Position numbers and translations under genes: made by a program. 64,000 nt of DNA from Ferrovum sp. JA12. Lineage in GTDB: Bacteria > Pseudomonadota > Gammaproteobacteria > Burkholderiales > Ferrovaceae. Position 1 is the first letter of the stretch; every line of letters starts with the position of its first letter. The DNA lies in NCBI RefSeq assembly GCF_001431705.1, contig NZ_LJWX01000001.1, positions 682,001 to 746,000 of the forward strand, written 5' to 3'. The notes under the pieces are model-generated. The model was not told the origin of the DNA. It saw only the letters and a list, made by a program, of their open reading frames with translations, and made no database searches. This document shows positions 49,481-57,382 of the stretch, piece after piece.

Positions 49481-49838
49481 AATAACAAGCCGTTAACTTT
49501 CCCGGCTGGAAGGTCAGAGTTTTCAACTTCAACAACTGACGCTTTTGGGCCTTATTGTCCGTAACGGATACCCGCGGCTACGCCCTAATCAATCTTGAGA
49601 AGCTGATGCAGATCCTATTTCGCAGACCTGAGTTGGGCGAATCTGAACTCTGCCTCTTGCTTGACACACCATCGCTACTCGTATGGACGTCGAACTGGTG
49701 GTAACTGGATTTTCCCCATTGGAATCCAAGAAGATTCCCTACGGTGAGCCTTCGCGAAGGTCTGCCAACTTGGTTTGTACATTATGGTGAATAAATGTCC
49801 CCTCCATCTTGCCCGGTGGTGATAATCTGCCAATCAAA
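49481..49838 (+). pseudogene. Decayed coding sequence, unrecognised
   Basis: No intact gene is seen in these 358 bases. One plus-strand frame reads as protein-like sequence broken by stops at 49537, 49702 and 49792: NFPGWKVRVFNFNN, then RFWALLSVTDTRGYALINLE, KLMQILFRRPELGESELCLL, LDTPSLLVWTSNWW, then LDFPHWNPRRFPTVSLREGL. The frame is uninterrupted for 54 codons between the first two stops. This looks like a remnant of a once longer gene or mobile element, but I do not recognise the family and it may be chance. Confidence 0.3.
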
Positions 49839-49874
49839 TAAAAAAGCCCCGCTAGCAATGTTTCTAGCGGGGCT
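49839..49874 (-). terminator. Rho-independent terminator for the OFA transporter gene
   Basis: AGCCCCGCTAG (49845-49855) pairs perfectly with CTAGCGGGGCT (49864-49874) over an 8-base loop. In minus-strand sense the stem is followed by TTTTTTATTT, so it terminates the transporter transcript, 15 bases after that gene's stop. Confidence 0.92.
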
Positions 49875-49889
49875 CGATTAACGTGTTAA

Positions 49890-51509
49890 TTAGGACAATT
49901 TGGCTGCTTTTTGAATAGCGATGAATACACCGATTAAAAAGGGAATTCCCACGGCAGCCCAGGCGATGACACCGCCTAAGCCTAGTGAACCCCTAGCCGT
50001 GTCTTCAACGGCAACTTTTCCTGCTGTTTGCTCATGAGCTTTTGAGCGTTCTGCCTTTAATTCTTCTTCCGTCATGTGGTATTTAGGATCCACAGGACGA
50101 ACCAGTAAATTACACACCATACCAGCTAATAGGAGTACAGCTAGGATATAGAGAGTACGGTCATAGACCAAGTTATGGGGAACCCCAGCATCAATTTGAG
50201 CCTGACGCAAACTGGCAATTAATGTAGGTCCCACAATTCCAGCCACGGACCAAGCGGTGAGTAAGCGACCATGGATAGCCCCCACCATTTGAGTGCCAAA
50301 TAAATCCGCGAGGTAAGCTGGTACTGTAGAAAACCCTCCACCATACATGGATAAAACCACACATACTGCTACTATAAAGAGACCGGCACTGCCATGGTGA
50401 CCCATGGAAGGCATGGCTATATAAAGAGCGATACCTAAAATAAAGAACACCGCATAGGTGGATTTACGACCTAAGAAGTCAGACATTGACGCCCAGAATA
50501 AACGACCTAAGCTGTTGAATAAGCTGATTAAACCAACCAAACCAGCGGCGGAGGCTGCAATAGCTGCTTTTTGCGCTGGTGAGACCGCATCAAATGAAAT
50601 ATCTAAGCCAAGTAAATGTGGACCAAATACATCCTGCAACATAGGACTTGCCATAGAAATGACCCCAATCCCTGCCGTCACATTTAAGCACAGAACCCCC
50701 CATACCAACCAAAACTGAGGTGTTTTCCAAGCTTTGTCTAAATGCACATGATTTTGGGTGATCATGTATTTTTTACCACCATCATCTTTGGGGGTCCAAC
50801 CTAAGGGTTTCCATCCTGTTGGTGCAATTCTGAAACCAAAAGCACCCAAGGACATGATGATAAAGTAAAGAATACCCATGGTAATCAGAGTTAAACCCAC
50901 GTTGTTAATGCCAGGGATGGCTGCGTAGTGTTTCATCAGGGCAACGGCCAGAGGAGCGCCAATCATGGCTCCACCACCATACCCCATAATTGCAAAACCC
51001 GTAGCTAAGCCACGGCGATCGGGGAACCACTTAATTAAGGTAGAAACGGGGCTAATGTAACCTAATCCTTGCCCTATCCCTCCAACAATGCCGCTTAGCC
51101 AAAGAAGCCAGAGTTGGTGGTTAATGACACCAATTCCACCTAAAACCAAGCCTCCACCCCAAGTTATGGCAGCAATAAAACCAGCTTTACGAGGACCAGC
51201 ATGCTCCAACCATCCGCCCCAAATAAACGCAGCAATGCCTAATACCGCGATAAATAGTTCAAAAATGGGAGTTACCATGGGAATGGTCCAATTACAAGTG
51301 GTGGTAAACAACATGTCCCACGTACTTAGGTTTTTGCAGGCCAGAGCATCTGCGTTAGGTAATAGATTTACCATGGGTTTCCAAAATACGGAAAAACCAT
51401 AGGACATACCAATACAAAGGTGAATTGCTAAGGCCGCTGGCGGTACAAGCCATCGGTTGAATTTAGGACCAGCAATGGTATTTTCTCTATTCAGAGCGCT
51501 CCAAGTCAT
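49890..51509 (-). CDS. OFA-type MFS transporter (oxalate/formate antiporter family), long form
   Basis: 539 residues with about 12 membrane spans plus an extra C-terminal span (about 515-535). Family segments are CIGMSYGFSVFWKPM, GIVGGIGQGLGYISPVSTLIKWFPDRRGLATGFAIMGYGGGAMIGAPLA and NSLGRLFWASMSDFLGRKSTYAVFF. A polar loop (about 42-75) and a charged stretch KAERSKAHEQTAGK before the last span make it longer than classical OxlT. OFA members exchange oxalate for formate or carry other organic anions; the substrate is inferred from the family and the nearby formate genes. GGAGG lies 6 bases before the ATG. Confidence 0.85.
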   Translation of the reverse strand: MTWSALNRENTIAGPKFNRWLVPPAALAIHLCIGMSYGFSVFWKPMVNLLPNADALACKNLSTWDMLFTTTCNWTIPMVTPIFELFIAVLGIAAFIWGGWLEHAGPRKAGFIAAITWGGGLVLGGIGVINHQLWLLWLSGIVGGIGQGLGYISPVSTLIKWFPDRRGLATGFAIMGYGGGAMIGAPLAVALMKHYAAIPGINNVGLTLITMGILYFIIMSLGAFGFRIAPTGWKPLGWTPKDDGGKKYMITQNHVHLDKAWKTPQFWLVWGVLCLNVTAGIGVISMASPMLQDVFGPHLLGLDISFDAVSPAQKAAIAASAAGLVGLISLFNSLGRLFWASMSDFLGRKSTYAVFFILGIALYIAMPSMGHHGSAGLFIVAVCVVLSMYGGGFSTVPAYLADLFGTQMVGAIHGRLLTAWSVAGIVGPTLIASLRQAQIDAGVPHNLVYDRTLYILAVLLLAGMVCNLLVRPVDPKYHMTEEELKAERSKAHEQTAGKVAVEDTARGSLGLGGVIAWAAVGIPFLIGVFIAIQKAAKLS

Positions 51510-51541
51510 CTTTTACCTCCAAATTACTATTTAATATTGCG

Positions 51542-52135
51542 TTATAAAATTTGTGACACCTGACTAAAGGTTAGTCGCGGACCACGGGGGTGGGTGGCTA
51601 AATGATCAGCGTAACCCAAATTTAATAAAAAGTTAGCTTTAAAGCGGCCGTCAGCAAAAAAAGTACTGTTCACTGCTTCAGCATTAAAACCTGACATAGG
51701 TCCCGCATCAAGACCAAGCGCTCTCGCAGCCATGATTAAATAGGCTCCTTGTAAGCTACTATTGCGAAAAGCGACCTGTTCAGCGAGTGTCGGGTTCTTG
51801 TCATAGAGTGCTTTGGCATCATAGGCTGGAAATAATTCAGGTAAATTGTCAAAAAATTTTGTGTCATAAGCCACAATCACTGTCACTGGTGCTGAGCGTA
51901 CCTGAGCAACGTTTCCCGCCGAGAGGGCTGGAATCAGTTTTTCACGAGCCTTCTCTGAAGTAATAAAAACAAATCGGGCAGGGCATGAGTTAAAAGCTGT
52001 GGGCGCCCACTGTGTGAGACTAATGAGCTGTTCAAATATTCCCTCAGGTAAAGGGTCTGCTTTAAAAGCATGAGCTGTTCTAGCTGTGATAAACAGTTGA
52101 TCTAGAGATTCTTTGGGTAGTTCAAAACTAGTCAT
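51542..52135 (-). CDS. rutE: RutE/HadB-like NAD(P)H nitroreductase
   Basis: 197 residues, an FMN-dependent nitroreductase-fold protein. ARTAHAFKADPLPEG, SLTQWAPTAFNSCPARFVFI, PALSAGNVAQVRSAPVTVIVAYD, AFRNSSLQGAYLIMAARALGLDAGPMSGFNAEAV and NFLLNLGYAD follow E. coli RutE closely. RutE reduces malonic semialdehyde in pyrimidine degradation, but no other rut gene is present, so its role may differ. The ATG at 52135 has GGAG 6 bases upstream; a TTG at 52147 overlaps that ribosome site. It lies 32 bases upstream of the OFA gene on the same strand. Confidence 0.82.
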   Translation of the reverse strand: MTSFELPKESLDQLFITARTAHAFKADPLPEGIFEQLISLTQWAPTAFNSCPARFVFITSEKAREKLIPALSAGNVAQVRSAPVTVIVAYDTKFFDNLPELFPAYDAKALYDKNPTLAEQVAFRNSSLQGAYLIMAARALGLDAGPMSGFNAEAVNSTFFADGRFKANFLLNLGYADHLATHPRGPRLTFSQVSQIL

Positions 52136-52267
52136 TGTATGCTCCAAAATGAATCTAACTGATTACGTTACCTCACTTTTTTAACTGATTCAAGAGGATT
52201 TTCATGGACAAGGTCTGTTAATATAATAAAAACTTAAACTTTATGATAAAAACATATTGAGGAATGA

Positions 52268-52960
52268 ATGACTTACGATCTGTATTATTGGACCACACCG
52301 AATGGCCACAAGGTCACCATGTTTCTAGAAGAAACAGGTTTAAACTACCAATTGGTTCCCGTTAACATCAGTATTGGAGATCAATTTAAGGCTGATTTTT
52401 TAAAAATTGCACCCAATAATCGTATTCCGGCTTTGGTGGATCATGCCCCTCAAGGCGGAGGAGAGCCGATTTCAATTTTTGAGTCCGGTGCTATTTTATG
52501 GTATCTGGGTGAAAAAACAGGTTACTTTTTAAGTAAAGATATTCGTCAGCGCACGGAAACCTTACAGTGGTTGTTCTGGCAAATGGGCGGCTTGGGTCCT
52601 ATGGCGGGACAAAACCATCATTTTGTTCAATACGCCCCAGAAAGGATTCCCTATGCTATGACGCGCTATATCAATGAAACCAACCGCCTCTATGGGGTCC
52701 TTAACAAACGACTTGCTGATCGCCAATTTGTGGCGGGTAACGATTATACGATTGCTGATATGGCTATTTACCCTTGGATTGTGCCCCATGAGCGACAACA
52801 GCAAAACTTAGCCGATTTTCCTCATTTACAGCGTTGGTTTAAGGAGATTGCTGCGCGTCCTGCCACTGTCAACGCTTATGCAAGAGCCAAAGACATTAAC
52901 AGCGCTCCAACGGTTACGGAAGAGTCCAAAAAGATACTCTTTGGACAACGGGCTAATTAG
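52268..52960 (+). CDS. Glutathione S-transferase family protein (YfcG/YghU-like)
   Basis: 230 residues. The thioredoxin-like N-domain is YDLYYWTTPNGHKVTMFLEETGLNYQLVPVNI, with NRIPALVDH and ESGAILWYLGEKTG supplying glutathione contacts. The helical C-domain includes WLFWQMGGLGPMAGQNHHF and FVAGNDYTIADMAIYPWI. The TPNG segment is typical of the Nu-class enzymes YfcG/YghU with disulfide-bond reductase activity. TTGAGGAATG gives the start. Its end overlaps the convergent COG3146 gene by 8 bases. Confidence 0.88.
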   Translation: MTYDLYYWTTPNGHKVTMFLEETGLNYQLVPVNISIGDQFKADFLKIAPNNRIPALVDHAPQGGGEPISIFESGAILWYLGEKTGYFLSKDIRQRTETLQWLFWQMGGLGPMAGQNHHFVQYAPERIPYAMTRYINETNRLYGVLNKRLADRQFVAGNDYTIADMAIYPWIVPHERQQQNLADFPHLQRWFKEIAARPATVNAYARAKDINSAPTVTEESKKILFGQRAN

Positions 52961-54092
52961 TAGGTGAGGTTTTTTTAAAGGGGGCATGCTCATTGAGTTC
53001 TGAATGGTAATGCTCAATGTGTTTGCCCTCTCTAATCAGAAAATCTTCCACGGCCTGTTGAAATCGTTGATCGCGTAAATGGTGCAGGGACTGGGTTCGC
53101 ACAGGAGATAAGCCCCGAGCTAGTTTGTGCTCTCCTTGAGCGCCGCCTTCAAAAACTCCTATAGCATGATGAATGCAAAACTCAATACTTTGATAATAAC
53201 ACGTTTCAAAATGTAGTCCTGGCACATACTTGATGGCTCCCCAGTAACGCCCAAAGGCTCGTTCCTGGTTAAAGAGATTCAGGGCGCAGGCAATCATCTG
53301 TCCCGCTTCATAGGCCACAATTAAACAGCACTCTGGCAAGCCGCTTTGATGGTAGTGAGTAAAAAAATCATGGTTTAAATAAGGCGTTGAGCTATGCGCT
53401 TGATAGGTGTGTCGATAGCATTGGGCAAAGAACCGCCAATGTTCTTCAGTAATCTCTCGACCTGTTAACCAATTAAAGGTAATACCCTGTGCCTGAACTT
53501 TTTTCCTTTCTTGTTTGATTTTCTTACGTTTGTCATGACTCATGGTGGCTAGAAAGTCATCAAAGTTTTGGTACTGCTGATTATGCCAATGAAACTGTAC
53601 GCCCTCTCTGGTTAAAAAACCTTTATGCAAGAGAAGATCGCAATCCTCCTCGCGGGGGAACAGGCAGTGGATTGAAGAGAGATTTGAATCCGACTCCAGG
53701 GCCAGTAAGCGATCTACCAGTTGTTGGCGAATAGTGTTTTCTCGTCCTAAAATTCGGGGTCCTGTTACAGGAGTGAAAGGAATGGCCATCAGTAGCTTGG
53801 GGTAGTAGGGTTGGCCGATTTGTTCATAAGCTTCCGCCCAAGCCCAGTCAAACACATACTCTCCATAGGAATGACTTTTTAGATAGCAGGGAATAGCACC
53901 AACACAACGCTGGTCAGCCCAAGCGCTCAGGTAGAGCATAGCCCAACCTGTTTTGGGACTCACGCTGCCACTGTCATGCATGGCTTTTAGAAAGTCATAG
54001 TTAAGTGTGGGGTGATCCTCACAGAGTATTTGCCAGTCCTCCCGCTTAATGCTATTTAAGGACTGGGTGATATCGTATTTAATGATTGTCAT
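52953..54092 (-). CDS. COG3146/DUF482 GNAT-like protein
   Basis: 379 residues, with the double GNAT (FemAB-like) fold proposed for this family. Motifs are HPTLNYDFLKAMHDSGSVSPKTGW (about 27-50), YGEYVFDWAWAEAYEQIGQPYYPKLLMAIPFTPVTGPRIL, FLATMSHDKRKKIKQERKKV and GRYWGAIKYVPGLHFETCYYQSIEFCI with FEGGAQGEHKLARG. The family is often labelled a peptidoglycan or N-acyltransferase, with no proven reaction. Its start overlaps the end of the regulator gene by 14 bases, so the two are cotranscribed. Confidence 0.85.
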   Translation of the reverse strand: MTIIKYDITQSLNSIKREDWQILCEDHPTLNYDFLKAMHDSGSVSPKTGWAMLYLSAWADQRCVGAIPCYLKSHSYGEYVFDWAWAEAYEQIGQPYYPKLLMAIPFTPVTGPRILGRENTIRQQLVDRLLALESDSNLSSIHCLFPREEDCDLLLHKGFLTREGVQFHWHNQQYQNFDDFLATMSHDKRKKIKQERKKVQAQGITFNWLTGREITEEHWRFFAQCYRHTYQAHSSTPYLNHDFFTHYHQSGLPECCLIVAYEAGQMIACALNLFNQERAFGRYWGAIKYVPGLHFETCYYQSIEFCIHHAIGVFEGGAQGEHKLARGLSPVRTQSLHHLRDQRFQQAVEDFLIREGKHIEHYHSELNEHAPFKKTSPTN

Positions 54093-55155
54093 GGCCGAAG
54101 GTGTCTTTTGTTTGTGTGATTCGCCCGGTGTATTGGGCGCTATAGCCGGTTAACTGGCCCATGGCTTGCAAAAAGTCAGCATCGTACAAAGTTGATAGGA
54201 TAGGAGTGAAGCGGCTATCATTTAACAAGGATTCGTTACAAACATAAAAATAACGCTCTGCATATAAGGGAATAAAATCTAGACCAAACAGCTTGGCGGC
54301 AGTTTCAACACCAAGGCCCACGTCGGCTTTACCGCTAGCAATGTAGGCTCCCACTGCAGCATGGGTGTACTCTATATTGCCATATCCTTGGATGGAATTA
54401 ACGGCCAGTTGATGTTTATCCAATAGCATGTCCAAGATGAGTCGTGTGCCCGAACTGGGTTGTCGATTAACGAATAACACGTCAGGTCTAGACAAATCCT
54501 CAATGTGGCGAATGGATTTAGGATTGTTTTTGGCTACGATCAGTCCTTGATTACGCCTTGCGAGTTCTATATAGCGAATGTCTTCTGGTAATGGGACGTT
54601 GATGAGGTCTAAGTAAGGTTGTTCAAGTTCACCTAAGGGGACGTGAAAGCCGGCAATATCACAAATTTGTCGGTTAAAGGCATCAAGGGACTCTCGGCTT
54701 CCTCGGTAGTTAAAGTCTAATTCAATACCCCGTTGATTTAAATAGTCATTTAGTAGAGCTACGGCAAAGCCATGGCTGGCAAAAAGACGTAGCACTCGTC
54801 TAGAGCGTCTCGTTAAAGCTTCAATATCCTCGCTGATCTCAGAACTAATGCTCTCTAACAATGGCCCTAAACGGGCTTCAGTGAGTTTGTCCGCCCAAAC
54901 CAGTTTTTTCCCTAGCTCAGTGAGCCTTGAACCGCGACCAGGGACGCTCTCTAAAATAGGACCGCCAAAGAGTTCTTGCGCTTGCTCAAGCAAATTCCAG
55001 GCGTGTCGGTAGGAGAGCCCCACGGATTGACTGGCCTCTTTCATGTTATTTAAGGTTTCAATAGCTCGTAAAAGCTTTAAAGTACGGGATAAGGGAAAAT
55101 GATCAATGCCATTATTAGAGGATAAATGGAACTCAGGAAGGATATTGATCCTCAA
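54079..55155 (-). CDS. fdsR: ModE-like winged-helix regulator with periplasmic-binding-protein domain (FdsR-type)
   Basis: 358 residues. The N-terminal winged helix (about 18-100: RTLKLLRAIETLNNMKEASQSVGLSYRHAWNLLEQAQELFG) resembles ModE and LysR DNA-binding domains. From about residue 118 a PBP-like ligand domain follows, with VNRQPSSGTRLILDMLL and GYGNIEYTHAAVGAYIASGKADVGLGVE, the pattern of molybdate/anion-binding regulators. The start is a TTG at 55155 with AAGGAG 9 bases upstream. It is divergent from fdsGBA, the position of formate dehydrogenase regulators in relatives. Formate or molybdate sensing is inferred. Confidence 0.78.
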   Translation of the reverse strand: MRINILPEFHLSSNNGIDHFPLSRTLKLLRAIETLNNMKEASQSVGLSYRHAWNLLEQAQELFGGPILESVPGRGSRLTELGKKLVWADKLTEARLGPLLESISSEISEDIEALTRRSRRVLRLFASHGFAVALLNDYLNQRGIELDFNYRGSRESLDAFNRQICDIAGFHVPLGELEQPYLDLINVPLPEDIRYIELARRNQGLIVAKNNPKSIRHIEDLSRPDVLFVNRQPSSGTRLILDMLLDKHQLAVNSIQGYGNIEYTHAAVGAYIASGKADVGLGVETAAKLFGLDFIPLYAERYFYVCNESLLNDSRFTPILSTLYDADFLQAMGQLTGYSAQYTGRITQTKDTFGHDNH

Positions 55156-55193
55156 AGTGTGTAACTCCTTATAAAACAATCGTTTTAAAATTG

Positions 55194-55334
55194 AAATAAG
55201 TTGCAATTATAGCTAGGATAAGTTTTTCTTTAATTGCAATTGACTTCTAGATTTATTAGGAATAACCTAGAAAACATTACGTTATTGTTGTATTTGGTGT
55301 CAAGATATATTTGCAATTATATGCAACAACTTAT
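55194..55334. promoter_or_regulatory. Intergenic operator region between fdsR and fdsG
   Basis: TTGCAATT occurs three times: TTGCAATTATA (55201-55211), TTGCAATTGAC (55234-55244) and TTGCAATTATA (55311-55321). The ends of the region are inverted: ATAAGTTG near 55195 and CAACTTAT at 55327-55334. Between them is the imperfect palindrome CTAG-N16-CTAG with TTATT-AGG-AATAA inside (55247-55270). These are the best candidates for binding by the divergent regulator. Confidence 0.55.
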
Positions 55335-55355
55335 CATTTATTGTGGGGGGAATCC

Positions 55356-55814
55356 TTGGATACCGTCGAATTTCAATATGAATCAGTAATACGCCAAGCG
55401 GCGGAGCACTACCATGATGTGCCAGGGGCGCTTTTACCTATTTTGCATCATATCCAAGACAGTCTTGGTTTTATTCCAAGTCAAACTGCCACAGAGTTGT
55501 CTCCCCTACTCAATTTATCGCGAGCCGAGATTCACGGGGTGATCACTTATTATCACCATTTTAAAAAGACCCCACCAGCTAAGCATACTCTAGCGATATG
55601 TCAGGCAGAGGCTTGTCAAGCTCGGGGGTGTCGCACACTTACCAAAGAAATGACAGACCTGTTGGCTGATGACCATGATTGGCATGTGGAACATGCTTTT
55701 TGTTTAGGGCTTTGTGCTACAGGGCCTGCTGTGGAGATTGATGGTCAATTAAAAGTTCATGCTACCACTGAGAAACTAGAAAAGTGGATCAAGCAAGCCA
55801 AGGAGAGCCTATGA
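55356..55814 (+). CDS. fdsG: NAD-dependent formate dehydrogenase gamma subunit
   Basis: 152 residues, NuoE-like, with a [2Fe-2S] cluster held by CQAEACQARGC and CLGLCATGPAVEIDG (Cys near 96, 101, 132, 136). It belongs to the soluble molybdenum formate dehydrogenase FdsGBACD. The helical N-part has PGALLPILHHIQDSLGFIP and GVITYYHHFKKTP. The start is TTG at 55356 after GGGGGGA; upstream in-frame TTGs at 55311 and 55341 are possible but lie in the operator region. Its stop overlaps the fdsB ATG (ATGA). Confidence 0.92.
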   Translation: MDTVEFQYESVIRQAAEHYHDVPGALLPILHHIQDSLGFIPSQTATELSPLLNLSRAEIHGVITYYHHFKKTPPAKHTLAICQAEACQARGCRTLTKEMTDLLADDHDWHVEHAFCLGLCATGPAVEIDGQLKVHATTEKLEKWIKQAKESL

Positions 55815-57370
55815 AACATACTGTTTACGTACCCTGTGATTCGGCGGCCTTAGCAGCTGGCGCTGACGAGGTAGCAAAAGAGATCGCTCGTTTAGCGGAG
55901 GACTCTGGTGTGGATCTCGATATAAAACGCAATGGCTCGCGCGGAATGTTTTGGCTAGAGCCCTTAGTGGAAGTGGTTGTGGAAGGGGTAAGACATGCTT
56001 ACGGCCCCATTAGCGTAGAAGATGTTGCTGATTTGTTTTCAACAAACTTCCTTCACGCTGGAGAGCATCCTTTGTATCAAGGGGTCACTGAGGATATTGA
56101 TTATTTAAAGAACCAAGAAAGACTCACTTTCGCTCGTATTGGGGTGACCGAGCCTTTGTCACTTGAGGATTATGAGACACATCAAGGATGGTTAGGGCTT
56201 AAGAAGGCCATAACACTCAAGCCCTCTGACATTGTGCAAGAAGTATTAGACTCGGGATTGCGTGGTCGCGGTGGTGCTGGGTTTCCTGCTGGCATTAAAT
56301 GGCGTACAGTGATGCAAGCTCAAGCAGAGCAGAAATATATAGTGATCAACGCTGACGAAGGAGACTCTGGCACTTTTGCAGACCGTATGGTCATGGAAGA
56401 TGACCCTTACATGCTCATTGAAGGCATGATCATCGCTGGAATTGCGGTGGGGGCAACCAAGGGTTATGTTTATATTCGCTCAGAGTATCCCCATGCAGTG
56501 GCTACTATGAATGAGGCGGTAGAACGCGCCTTGGCTGCTAATTATCTTGGTTCAAATATTCTTGGCTCTTCTTTTACTTTTGACATAGAGATTCGTAAGG
56601 CGGCCGGTTCATATGTGTGCGGTGAAGAGACGGCGCTGTTAGAGAGTTTAGAAGGAAAGCGTGGTATTGTTCGCGCCAAACCTCCTTTGCCAGCCCTTGA
56701 GGGATTGTTCGGCCGTCCTACTATTATTAATAACGTGTTAACCATGGCTGCTGTTCCCTATGTACTAGCCCAGGGAGCTAAAGCTTATGCGGATTTTGGT
56801 ATGGGGCGTTCAAGAGGAACGCTCCCTTTTCAATTGGCGGGTAACATTGCTCGTGGTGGACTTGTTGAAAAAGCCTTTGGTGTGACGGCTCGAGAATTAA
56901 TTGATGTGTATGGCGGCGGCACTTACTCAAAACGCCCTATCAAAGCCGTTCAAATAGGTGGGCCATTAGGGGCTTATATTCCTGCTGATAAGCTGGATAT
57001 TCCCATGGACTATGAGGCCTTGGCTCAAAAAGGGGCAGTCTTAGGTCATGGCGGAGTAGTGGTCTTTGATGATACTGTGGATATGGCTGAACAAGCAAAA
57101 TATGCCATGGAGTTCTGTGCGTTGGAATCCTGTGGTAAATGTACTCCTTGCCGCATTGGCTCAACCCGTGGTGCGGAAGTCATTGCTAAGATTCAAGCCC
57201 ACCCAGAACAGGCTGAGACGCAAACTATATTATTAAGAGATTTGTGTGACACCATGCTCAATGGTTCATTGTGTGCCATGGGTGGCATGACTCCTTTCCC
57301 AGTTTTGTCAGCTCTGGATAATTTTCCAGAGGATTTTAATGTAGCAAAAACCGAACAGCATGCAGCTTAA
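55811..57370 (+). CDS. fdsB: NAD-dependent formate dehydrogenase beta subunit
   Basis: 519 residues, NuoF-like, binding FMN, NAD and a [4Fe-4S] cluster. An N-terminal thioredoxin/ferredoxin-like domain (about 1-115) precedes the flavin region [19 protein letters not shown] (about 150-168), VINADEGDSGTFADR and [20 protein letters not shown]. Cluster ligands are in ESCGKCTPCRIGSTRG and SLCAMGGMTPFP. It passes electrons from FdsA to NAD. The ATG at 55811 gives the normal start. Confidence 0.96.
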   Translation: MKHTVYVPCDSAALAAGADEVAKEIARLAEDSGVDLDIKRNGSRGMFWLEPLVEVVVEGVRHAYGPISVEDVADLFSTNFLHAGEHPLYQGVTEDIDYLKNQERLTFARIGVTEPLSLEDYETHQGWLGLKKAITLKPSDIVQEVLDSGLRGRGGAGFPAGIKWRTVMQAQAEQKYIVINADEGDSGTFADRMVMEDDPYMLIEGMIIAGIAVGATKGYVYIRSEYPHAVATMNEAVERALAANYLGSNILGSSFTFDIEIRKAAGSYVCGEETALLESLEGKRGIVRAKPPLPALEGLFGRPTIINNVLTMAAVPYVLAQGAKAYADFGMGRSRGTLPFQLAGNIARGGLVEKAFGVTARELIDVYGGGTYSKRPIKAVQIGGPLGAYIPADKLDIPMDYEALAQKGAVLGHGGVVVFDDTVDMAEQAKYAMEFCALESCGKCTPCRIGSTRGAEVIAKIQAHPEQAETQTILLRDLCDTMLNGSLCAMGGMTPFPVLSALDNFPEDFNVAKTEQHAA

Positions 57371-57382
57371 GTTGGAGGCGAA

